Shown here: positions 52,156 to 59,392 of the stretch, one piece after another
Position numbering within the stretch: position 1 is the first letter of the stretch
How the letters are laid out: every line of letters starts with the position of its first letter
DNA from: Halonotius pteroides
GTDB taxonomy: Archaea > Halobacteriota > Halobacteria > Halobacteriales > Haloferacaceae
DNA length: 64,000 nt
Assembly: GCF_003605635.1 (NCBI RefSeq)
Contig: NZ_QMDW01000008.1
Span: forward strand, 82,023 to 146,022
Direction of reading: 5' to 3'
The notes under the pieces: model-generated
Told to the model about the DNA's origin: nothing
Databases searched by the model: none
Seen by the model: the letters and a program-made list of their open reading frames with translations, nothing else
Made by a program: the position numbers and the translations under genes

Positions 52156-55100
52156 CTACTTACCCCACTGCTCGACGCGTTTTGGGCGGCTGGCGATCGA
52201 TTTCACGTCGATCGGTTCATCGCTGGCCTGGAGGGCTTCAAGCGCGGCGTTCGCGCTGGCCGGCGTCGAGAAGTAGGTGATCTCCTCCTCGACGGCGACC
52301 TCCAACAGATCGCGGTCACGCGAGACGATGATGTCGAGTTCACCGGCGCGGGCGGCATCGATCAGATCGACGGCCTCGCTGAACTCGAAGAACTCACCGA
52401 ACCCGTCGGCCAGTTGTTCACCGGCCTCGGTGTCGGGATCGGGGAAGGCCTCAGCCGAGAGATCAAGCGCGATCGTGCCGGATTCCGGGATCGACTTGCC
52501 AGTGGCATCTTGGGCTTTGTCGTAGGCTTTCCCGAAGGTGTCGGCACTGCCCATAACCTCGCCGGTGGATTTCATCTCCGGGCCAAGACGGGGATCCGAG
52601 CCCTGCAGGCGGTCGAACGGGAGCACGACCTCCTTGACGCTGGTCTGTTCGGGGATCTGCTCGGCGGCGTCGATCTCATCCAAGGAGAGCCCGGTCATCA
52701 CCTTCGCGGCGAGTTTGGCGATCGGGACGCCGGTGGCCTTCGAGACAAACGGGACGGTACGGGAGGAGCGTGGGTTCGCCTCAAGGACGAAGACCTCGCC
52801 GTCGCGGACAGCCAACTGGACGTTGAGCAGGCCGACCGTTTCAAGAGCGGTGGCGATATCTTCGGTCACCTCGCGGACACGGGCCAGCGTCTCCTCGGAC
52901 AGCGAGCGCGGCGGGATCAGACACGCTGAATCGCCGGAGTGGACACCCGCGCTTTCGACGTGTTCCATGATGCCGCCGATCAGCACGTCCTCGCCGTCGG
53001 CGACGGCGTCGACATCGAGTTCGACCGCGTCGCTCAGGAACTCGTCGATGAGGATCGGTTTATCAGGGGAGACGCGAACGGCCTCCTCGATATAGTGTTC
53101 GAGTTCGGCGTCATCGTGGACAACCCGCATCGCGCGGCCACCAAGCACGTAGCTCGGGCGAACAAGGACGGGGTAGCCGATATCGTGGGCGAGTTCGAGA
53201 GCCTCGTTCTCGGAGGTCGCCGTGCCACCCTCTGGCTGAGCAATGCCGAGATCGTCCATCAGTTCGTTGAACCGATCGCGGTCTTCGGCGAGATCCATCG
53301 CTTCGACCGTCGTGCCCATAATATCGCAATCGAGGCCACGACGGTCGATTTCGTCCTGCAGCGGTTCACCGATGTTGACCGAGGTCTGGCCGCCGAACTG
53401 CACCATCACGCCGTCAGCACCGGTTGCCTCAACGACATCAGCAACCTCCTCGGCGGAGATCGGATCGAAGAACAGCCCATCAGAGGTGTCGTAGTCCGTC
53501 GAGACTGTCTCGGGGTTGTTGTTGACGACGTGGGCTTCGACATCCAGATCACGGAGAGCCTGGACAGCATGGACTGAACAGTAGTCGAACTCAACACCCT
53601 GGCCGATGCGGATCGGGCCGCCACCGACGACGACGACGCTTTCGGTCTCCTTGTCGACACGGAGTTCGCCGGCGGCCTCATCGCCGAGCAGCGGGCCGCT
53701 ATGGAACTCCGGCAAGCGCGCGGAGTAGTAATAGGGGGTTTCGGCTCTGAACTCGCCGGCGCAGGTGTCGACCTGTTTGTAGTTGCGACCCGGGACTTCC
53801 TGTTCGATGGTGTCGACCTCGACGCCGCCGTCGGCGATCTCAGCGATCTCGTTGTTCGTGTAGCCGGCCGTTGCCGCGGGCGTGAAGTCGCCATCTTGGG
53901 CGGCTTGTGCGGAATCACTGATGCGTTTGAACCGCTCGACGTACCACTCCTTGATCCCCGTGAGATCGATAACCTCCTGTACCGAGTAGCCGCGGTCGAA
54001 GGCCTCAAACATGGCGTAGGGGCGATCAGGCGAAGGACGTTCAAGATACTCGGATTCGAGTGTCTTGCCGTCAATCTCGTTCCAGTTGACTGCCGGATCG
54101 TACTCCGAGGAGCGGAGGGCCTTCATCAGCGACTCCTCGAAGGTCGAACCGATCGCCATCGCCTCACCGGTTGATTTCATCGCCGTGTCGATCTCGAAGT
54201 CTACGTCGTCGAACTTGTCGATCGGCCAGCGCGGCACCTTGGTGACGACGTAGTCGATGGCGGGTTCGAAGGCCGCGGTCGTCTCACCGGTGATCTCGTT
54301 GGTGATCTCATGCAAGCGTTTACCGAGGGCGACCTTCGCAGTCACACGGGCGATGGGGTAGCCCGTCGCCTTCGAGGCGAGTGCCGAGGAGCGCGAGACG
54401 CGGGGGTTGACCTCGACAACGCGGTACTCGCCGCCGGGGGTGCCATCGTCGCGCCAGGCGTGTTGGATGTTACAGCCGCCCTCGATGCCGAGTTCGCGGA
54501 TGACTTTCAGCGCGGAATCGCGCATCTCCTGGTGGCCTTTGTCGGGGATGACCTGCGAGGGGGTGACGACCGTCGACTCGCCGGTGTGGATGCCCATCGG
54601 GTCGATGTTCTCCATGTTGCAGATGATGACCGTCGAGTCGTCGGCGTCGCGCATGACCTCGTATTCGAGTTCGACCCAGCCCTCGATGGATTCCGTCACG
54701 AGGACTTCGCTGTTCCGCGAGAGGCGGAGGCCCTTGCGGACGCGCTCGACGAGTTCCTCGAAGTCGTCGACGATGCCCGACCCCGAGCCGCCGAGCGTGT
54801 AGGTCGTGCGGGCGATGACAGGGAGGCCACCGACCTCCTCTAAGGCGTCCTCGACGCGGCCGCGGAAGGCATCCTCGTCGAAATCGGTGACCGACTCGTC
54901 CTCATCAAGGGAGATCGTCGTCGATTTGGCGACCGGCTCACCGATTTCCTCCATCCGCTGGCGGAACAGATCGCGGTCTTCGGTCGCGTAGATGGTGTCG
55001 AGCGGGGTGCCCATGATCTCGACATCGTACTCCTCAAGCACACCCTCCTCGGCGAGTTCGGCGGTGACGTTGAGCCCGGTCTGACCGCCGAGGCCAGCGA

Positions 55101-55371
55101 TGACGCCGTCGGGATTCTCCTTGCGGATGACTTCGCTGATCGCTTCAGTGTTGATCGGCTCGATGTAGACCTCGTCGGCCATCTCCGGGTCAGTCATAAT
55201 CGTCGCCGGGTTGGAGTTGACGAGGACGACGCGTGCGCCTTCCTCCTGGAGTGCTCGGCAGGCCTGCGCGCCGGAGTAGTCGAATTCGGCGGCCTGTCCG
55301 ATCTGGATCGGCCCACTGCCGATCAGTAGGATCGTGCGATCCTCCTCGTCTGTCGCTGACTCATCGCTCAT
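52156..55371 (-). CDS. carB: Carbamoyl-phosphate synthase large subunit
   Basis: A 1071-residue enzyme making carbamoyl phosphate for pyrimidines and arginine. The two ATP-grasp halves are visible: IGSGPIQIGQAAEFDYSGAQ near 16 and GGGPIRIGQGVEFDYCSVHA near 585, each followed by the ATP-binding FG(G)QT and NPRVSRSSALASKATGYPIA / NPRSSRTVPFVSKATGVPIA. The last 130 residues are the methylglyoxal-synthase-like regulatory domain. The small subunit carA is not in the window. It is of normal length. The 233-bp gap after its start (55372-55604) contains a 13-bp palindrome TTCGAAATTCGAA at 55436-55448 and no gene. Confidence 0.96.
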   Translation of the reverse strand: MSDESATDEEDRTILLIGSGPIQIGQAAEFDYSGAQACRALQEEGARVVLVNSNPATIMTDPEMADEVYIEPINTEAISEVIRKENPDGVIAGLGGQTGLNVTAELAEEGVLEEYDVEIMGTPLDTIYATEDRDLFRQRMEEIGEPVAKSTTISLDEDESVTDFDEDAFRGRVEDALEEVGGLPVIARTTYTLGGSGSGIVDDFEELVERVRKGLRLSRNSEVLVTESIEGWVELEYEVMRDADDSTVIICNMENIDPMGIHTGESTVVTPSQVIPDKGHQEMRDSALKVIRELGIEGGCNIQHAWRDDGTPGGEYRVVEVNPRVSRSSALASKATGYPIARVTAKVALGKRLHEITNEITGETTAAFEPAIDYVVTKVPRWPIDKFDDVDFEIDTAMKSTGEAMAIGSTFEESLMKALRSSEYDPAVNWNEIDGKTLESEYLERPSPDRPYAMFEAFDRGYSVQEVIDLTGIKEWYVERFKRISDSAQAAQDGDFTPAATAGYTNNEIAEIADGGVEVDTIEQEVPGRNYKQVDTCAGEFRAETPYYYSARLPEFHSGPLLGDEAAGELRVDKETESVVVVGGGPIRIGQGVEFDYCSVHAVQALRDLDVEAHVVNNNPETVSTDYDTSDGLFFDPISAEEVADVVEATGADGVMVQFGGQTSVNIGEPLQDEIDRRGLDCDIMGTTVEAMDLAEDRDRFNELMDDLGIAQPEGGTATSENEALELAHDIGYPVLVRPSYVLGGRAMRVVHDDAELEHYIEEAVRVSPDKPILIDEFLSDAVELDVDAVADGEDVLIGGIMEHVESAGVHSGDSACLIPPRSLSEETLARVREVTEDIATALETVGLLNVQLAVRDGEVFVLEANPRSSRTVPFVSKATGVPIAKLAAKVMTGLSLDEIDAAEQIPEQTSVKEVVLPFDRLQGSDPRLGPEMKSTGEVMGSADTFGKAYDKAQDATGKSIPESGTIALDLSAEAFPDPDTEAGEQLADGFGEFFEFSEAVDLIDAARAGELDIIVSRDRDLLEVAVEEEITYFSTPASANAALEALQASDEPIDVKSIASRPKRVEQWGK

Positions 55372-55604
55372 TGTGCTCGGGGAATACGCTCATCGTAATA
55401 AGGCCGACGAAAGATTGCGAGATCCGCATCTTCGTTTCGAAATTCGAAGGCATGTGGTACCACGACTCGTGGATAAATCAGGGCTCTCTCGTTTCGGGAG
55501 TTTTCAGATCAACACGCAACAGGGTTTCGAGAGTGGTAGGAGCGCACAGATGGAGATCAGCACGTCTTTCAGCTGTTGTAGCTCCGGCTGGGATCAAACC
55601 GCCG

Positions 55605-56012
55605 TCATTCTGAAACAAGCGTTTCCGGAGCGAGTCGATCGACGACCCCATCAAAGTCATCGTCGAAGCTCAGCAGGCAATCAATATCGTTGGATTCGAC
55701 CATGGCCACAGAGAAAGCGTCAGTAAAACTGAGCCCGTGGTCGGCGTAGGTTTGCTGGATGGTCACAGCCCGGTCGAACAATCTCTGTGAGGAGTACAGG
55801 AGTTCGATCGCCGACGGATAGCCGTCACCGCGAATCCGTCGGCCAAGCTCAAGGCCGGCCTCAACATCACCCGTTCGCATCTGAGTCAACGTGACCGCCT
55901 CATCGTATATATAGTCGCTTGTCATGACGCGGCCGTATTCGGGTGACCGGAGAACTTCGGTCAACGCTTCGGCACCAACGGCATGTCAGCTGGCGTCGGT
56001 ATCGTGGTGAGC
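55605..56012 (-). pseudogene. vapC (PIN-domain toxin), 3' part
   Basis: The frame from 56012 reads AHHDTDAS, then a TGA (55986-55988), then HAVGAEALTEVLRSPEYGRV, TSDYIYDEAVTLTQMRTGDV and a late LSFTDAFSVAMVESNDIDCL, LLSFDDDFDGVVDRLAPETL. This is the VapC PIN domain from residue 12 on, with acidic residues D in DYIYDE, FTDAF and SFDDDFDG for the metal site. The N-terminal 11 codons are at 58021-58053; a transposon lies between. The TGA (probably from CGA) is a second lesion. No active toxin can be made from it. Confidence 0.85.
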
Positions 56013-56020
56013 GTGAACCG

Positions 56021-56040
56021 CCTCGGGGTCAGCCCCGAGG
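56021..56040. repeat. Right-end hairpin of element C
   Basis: A perfect 8-bp stem CCTCGGGG/CCCCGAGG with the four-base loop TCAG, eight bases inside the element end. TnpA binds such subterminal hairpins to cut and join single-stranded DNA. The same type of end (AAGCCTCG...CGAGGCGGTTCA) recurs at 63701 without an element. Confidence 0.75.
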
Positions 56041-56051
56041 CTTCCCGTGGA

Positions 56052-57329
56052 TTAGTCGGATACGCCTCTGATACCATCGGGATGATGCCCTTTCGCGGTA
56101 TCCGAGGCCACGGTCGGGGCGTCCACGGCCCCCGATGCCCGCCGTCGCACCTTCTTGACTTGGGGAAGGTTGTTGAGAGCAGGCACATTCCAGTCTTGAT
56201 GCTTCTTGATACCCTTTACGGCGACGTTGACGCTTGCACCTCGGTCGCTGTGGTCTTGATGCTCACAGGAACTGCACTTGAACCGCTTCTTGTTGCGATT
56301 CGCTCGCTCTGTGTGACCGCACATCGGACACCGTTGACTCGTGTACTCGGGATTAATCCACGCAGTCGGAACACCCTCAAACGACGCCTTGTACGAGGTG
56401 TAGTATTGGAGAGCGCGGAACGGGAGGTGGTGCAAGCGTCGGTTCATCCGCGTGCCGTAGTCGATACTGTCGCGCATCTCTTTGAGGTCTTCAAAGACGA
56501 TGCACGGCCTCTCGAACTGACGGCTCCACTCCACGATGTGCCGAGATACCTTGTGGAGTCGGTCGCGGACGAACCGTTCCTCACACCCTCCCAGCGTGTC
56601 GTGGATGCTCTCTTTCCCCGCGTTCTGCACGCGCTTCCGCATCGTGAAATAGCGGTGACGCTCGAACTTGATTTCGGGGAAGTCGATGACCAACGTATCT
56701 TCGACACTGTTCTCGGAGAGCGCGGTCAGAGCCACGTTGTCCTCATTCACGTCCACACCAACGACGGTCTGTGAGTCCTGCTTGTCGCGGACGGTCTGCT
56801 TGGTGTTGGTGACGTTGACGTGTAGTTCGGCGTTGTCGTTGTGGAACAGGGCTTCTGTCGTCCCAATCTTCCACTCGTCGCTTTCGAGTGCAGTCTTGAG
56901 AATGTCGAGGTGGGCGTCGTCACCGTCGAGGACGCCTTTGACGTGCTTGTACGGTTTCGCGCTGATGCGGAACGCCACGTCGCCGTCGTCGTTGAGCGAC
57001 AGGTTGTAGCCTTCTTCGTAGTTGGCTCGAAGCGGGTACGCGCCGTCCTTGGTGTGGCTCGGCTGGCCGAAGTCATCGTACTCGTAGTAGTTCTCCATCG
57101 CGCCGAGGGCTTTAGCGACAACGCGCTGTGTCGTGTTCTTCACGAGGTCGGCGTCGTCGGCCACGCGGTCGGGAATCGCATCCCAGTCCATGCCTTCTTT
57201 GGCTAGTCGAATGGTTTCGTTGTACACCGAGCGCGATTCGAGACAGGCGTCGTACAGCAGGCTCTCGTTGTCACTCTGGATGTCGAGTTGGAAGTCCAGC
57301 GTCTTGACGAGAGCCTGTGCGTCAGTCAT
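56052..57329 (-). CDS. tnpB: RNA-guided endonuclease TnpB (element C)
   Basis: A 425-residue TnpB of another branch than A, B and D. RuvC residues: Asp193 (VVGVDVNEDN), Glu280 (IVFEDLKEMRD) and Asp362 (HSDRGASVNVA). Zinc cysteines 334, 337, 352 and 355 (CPMCGH, CSSCEH). All catalytic residues are present. N-terminus MTDAQALVKTLDFQLDIQ begins 2 bp after the stop of a 45-codon gene. It should cut the empty site with a guide from the vapC flank. Confidence 0.92.
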   Translation of the reverse strand: MTDAQALVKTLDFQLDIQSDNESLLYDACLESRSVYNETIRLAKEGMDWDAIPDRVADDADLVKNTTQRVVAKALGAMENYYEYDDFGQPSHTKDGAYPLRANYEEGYNLSLNDDGDVAFRISAKPYKHVKGVLDGDDAHLDILKTALESDEWKIGTTEALFHNDNAELHVNVTNTKQTVRDKQDSQTVVGVDVNEDNVALTALSENSVEDTLVIDFPEIKFERHRYFTMRKRVQNAGKESIHDTLGGCEERFVRDRLHKVSRHIVEWSRQFERPCIVFEDLKEMRDSIDYGTRMNRRLHHLPFRALQYYTSYKASFEGVPTAWINPEYTSQRCPMCGHTERANRNKKRFKCSSCEHQDHSDRGASVNVAVKGIKKHQDWNVPALNNLPQVKKVRRRASGAVDAPTVASDTAKGHHPDGIRGVSD

Positions 57330-57331
57330 TC

Positions 57332-57469
57332 TTAGTCGTTGGGTTGAACGTGACGGTAGTGGAGGAGGAGCGTGCGGAGTACGCTGTCGAAACTCGTGTG
57401 CTCTTCCTCGTCCTTGAGTTCGTCAGGGTCGTCGTACACGGAGTCAGATATCTTGAGTTGCTTCGTCAC
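57332..57469 (-). CDS. Small accessory protein of element C, ribbon-helix-helix-like
   Basis: A GTG-started frame of 45 residues: VTKQLKISDSVYDDPDELKD, EEEHTSFDSVLRTLLLHYRH, VQPND, ending in TAA 57332-57334, 2 bp before the ATG of tnpB. The pattern KQLKISDSVYDDPDEL...SFDSVLRTLL resembles VapB-like / ribbon-helix-helix antitoxin folds (a beta strand and two helices). It would be the first gene of the tnpB transcript, and may repress it. The inference rests on pattern and position. Confidence 0.6.
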   Translation of the reverse strand: MTKQLKISDSVYDDPDELKDEEEHTSFDSVLRTLLLHYRHVQPND

Positions 57470-57562
57470 GCTACTACTTGCTCCCTTACGATCATGAGTC
57501 TACTGGTGGTAGATTGTAAGTCACTTTAGAGAATACTTTGATTGGTCGTTGTGTTGGTAGGT

Positions 57563-57961
57563 ATGGGCGAGAAGCGGTCGAACAACACAGTGTACAACGT
57601 CAACTACCACTTCGTGTGGTGCCCGAAGTACCGCCACGCGATACTCGAACGAATTGAGAATTCGCTGGAGGCGAGTTTCCGCGACGTGTGTGACAAGTAC
57701 GGCTACGAGATACTGTCACTCCACATCTCGCCCGACCACGTTCACCTGTTCGTATCCGCTCACCCGAAGCACTCACGGAGCGAGATTGTGCGAACGGTCA
57801 AGAGCATCACAGCGCGGGAGATGTGGGAACAACACGAGCCGTTCTTAGAGGAGTTCTTGTGGGGCGGTGGGTTTTGGGAGAAATCGTACTACGTGGGGAC
57901 GACAGGTGATGTTTCAACCGACACGATTGAGCAGTATATCGAGCGAACGGAACACGTTTAG
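57563..57961 (+). CDS. tnpA: IS200/IS605 transposase TnpA (Y1 HUH)
   Basis: A 132-residue single-strand transposase. The HUH motif is HVH at 59-61 in SPDHVHLFV, and the catalytic tyrosine is in KSYYVGTTG (109/110). It binds the hairpins at the ends and cuts single-stranded DNA to move the element. MGEKRSNNTVYNVNYHFVWC is the usual start; a frame seven codons longer is hydrophobic and unlikely. It is the only complete tnpA in the window, so it may also move the TnpA-less elements if their ends match. Confidence 0.93.
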   Translation: MGEKRSNNTVYNVNYHFVWCPKYRHAILERIENSLEASFRDVCDKYGYEILSLHISPDHVHLFVSAHPKHSRSEIVRTVKSITAREMWEQHEPFLEEFLWGGGFWEKSYYVGTTGDVSTDTIEQYIERTEHV

Positions 57962-57980
57962 CGGAGCGTACGGCTTTCAT

Positions 57981-58001
57981 CCTCGGGGGCAAGCCCCGAG
58001 G
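57981..58001. repeat. Left-end hairpin of element C
   Basis: CCTCGGGG-GCAAG-CCCCGAGG, with an outer 7-bp stem GCGGAGC (57961-57967) / GCTCCGC (58012-58018). It lies between the tnpA stop and the element end at 58020 and is probably bound by TnpA. Confidence 0.7.
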
Positions 58002-58020
58002 CACTCGGCCTGCTCCGCCT

Positions 58021-58053
58021 GTAGAAAACGCCGGTGTCGACGAACACGCTCAT
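58021..58053 (-). pseudogene. vapC (PIN-domain toxin), first 11 codons
   Basis: ATG 58053 opens MSVFVDTGVFY, the strand and first metal-binding Asp (D6) of a PIN domain. After codon 11 (TAC) the sequence enters element C; the rest of the gene resumes at 56012. The ATG overlaps the TGA of the antitoxin gene (ATGA), the usual vapBC arrangement. Confidence 0.85.
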
Positions 58054-58325
58054 CCGTATAGAATCTCGTCAATATCGGTTTCATCTGTTTCAACACCTGA
58101 GGAGATCTGTCCCTCGTTGAACTGGTCAATAGCAGCCTCGTTCAGAGCCACTTCTCCGTCGCGAAAGGAGTCAATAAACGTGGATCGATCGTCGGTTGCT
58201 GACCGAATCAGTTGGGAGAGGATCTCCTGTTGGGTGACCTTTTTTCCTGTTTTGAGTTTGATCTCAGCCTGGAGTGCCTCAAGTTCAGCTTTCGCCTCTT
58301 CGTCCATCTTAACAGCGGTCGACAT
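58050..58325 (-). CDS. VapB-type antitoxin
   Basis: A 91-residue antitoxin: MSTAVKMDEEAKAELEALQA, EIKLKTGKKVTQQEILSQLI, RSATDDRSTFIDSFRDGEVA, a ribbon-helix-helix DNA-binding start followed by an acidic toxin-binding tail. This one is intact although its partner vapC is cut in two. The region upstream (58326-58428) is AT-rich, with TATAAGAGAGATG-like bases for a promoter. It may still act as a regulator of other loci. Confidence 0.8.
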   Translation of the reverse strand: MSTAVKMDEEAKAELEALQAEIKLKTGKKVTQQEILSQLIRSATDDRSTFIDSFRDGEVALNEAAIDQFNEGQISSGVETDETDIDEILYG

Positions 58326-58428
58326 ACCAGTTAGTTGTAGATGCAACGTAGTTAATGTTTCCACAATATAAGAGAGATGAAATATCGTTTCAGACAATAG
58401 GCGATAGCTGCACCACCTCTTCACAATC

Positions 58429-59388
58429 TCACGACTGAGCTCCGACCCCAACACCACCAGCGAGCCGATCGATGCCGACGACGACAGCAGCACCAACGAC
58501 GGCGACAGCAGCAAAAAGCCCGATCGATTCGGGTGTCCACGCACGGCCGGCCTCGCTGAGCTCGATCCCAGTTTGGACGACCGGGGCTCGCAACGCACCG
58601 ACAATGAGACTCACCAGGAAGACGAGTGTTGCCTCACGATAGTTGGTGAGCGCCCACCGAACCGCGTGGGCAACGGTAAACAGGCCGACGACGCCGCCAA
58701 CGAGAAAGACGGCGATCGTCGGCGCGGTCTCAGTCACAGTGTCGGTGCCGTTACCACGGGCCGCGGCAACGAGCCCATCGGTGAACGAGCTGAGCGTCGT
58801 CGACATGTAGTCGTACTGGCCGAACATGAGCAACAGCAGCGACCCAGAGACGCCGGGCAACACCATCGCGGTGACCGCGACCGCGCCGGCGACGAAGATG
58901 ATCGGCAGCGACGAGCCGAGTGCGGTTGCGGCGTACCCCGAAAGGGCGAAGGCGATCCCAACACCCGCGATGGCGGCGAGCTGTCGCCCCCGAGTCGCCA
59001 ATGAGACCTCACTGTAGAGGACGGCTGCCGACGCGCCGATCAGGCCGAAAAAGAAGCCGTAGGTGGCGACCGGCGCGATCTCTAAAAGCAGGCTGACGAG
59101 CCGTAACACGGAGACGACGGCAGTGAGGATTCCTCCGCCGAGTGCGGCCAGAAAGAAGGCGTCGAGCTCTCGGAGCGCGGCGACGGCGTCAGAACGACCC
59201 TCGGCACGAAGCCCCCCGATGATACGGCGGAACCGGTCAGGGTCGACAGCGGTGATCGCGGCGATCAGGCGCTCATAGATGCCGGTGATCAGCGCGATGG
59301 TGCCGCCGGAGACGCCCGGCACAGCATCGGCTGCCCCCATCGCAAGCCCGCGGAGATAGACGCCACCGAGGGCTCTGAGTCGACGCAT
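58429..59388 (-). CDS. DUF368 membrane protein (polyprenyl-phosphate transporter family)
   Basis: A 319-residue protein with about eight to nine helices. The family signature is GAADAVPGVSGGTIALITGI at about 18-37, with a second GxSGS stretch VLPGVSGSLLLLMFGQYDYM. DUF368 proteins are reported to move undecaprenyl phosphate back across the membrane in bacteria. Here it starts 4 bp after aglB, so its substrate is probably dolichyl phosphate released when AglB transfers a glycan. That link is inference from the operon. Confidence 0.85.
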   Translation of the reverse strand: MRRLRALGGVYLRGLAMGAADAVPGVSGGTIALITGIYERLIAAITAVDPDRFRRIIGGLRAEGRSDAVAALRELDAFFLAALGGGILTAVVSVLRLVSLLLEIAPVATYGFFFGLIGASAAVLYSEVSLATRGRQLAAIAGVGIAFALSGYAATALGSSLPIIFVAGAVAVTAMVLPGVSGSLLLLMFGQYDYMSTTLSSFTDGLVAAARGNGTDTVTETAPTIAVFLVGGVVGLFTVAHAVRWALTNYREATLVFLVSLIVGALRAPVVQTGIELSEAGRAWTPESIGLFAAVAVVGAAVVVGIDRLAGGVGVGAQS

Positions 59389-59392
59389 TCGG

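Larger units (their letters stand above)
56013..58020 (-). mobile_element. Element C: complete IS200/IS605 element in vapC
   Basis: About 2.0 kb with tnpA and tnpB pointing outwards, in the IS605 order (tnpA toward the left end, tnpB toward the right end on the minus strand). Ends: a hairpin CCTCGGGG-TCAG-CCCCGAGG at 56021-56040, and a hairpin CCTCGGGGGCAAGCCCCGAGG at 57981-58001 inside an outer stem GCGGAGC/GCTCCGC. The limits follow from joining vapC: TTC-TAC-(GCT-CAC-CAC). No target duplication. The left flank is TTTTCTAC on the minus strand. Confidence 0.9.

Noticed and set aside
55334..55726. Overlapping short frames between carB and the vapC part.
   Set aside because: No motif, odd composition and overlap with the vapC remnant on the other strand.
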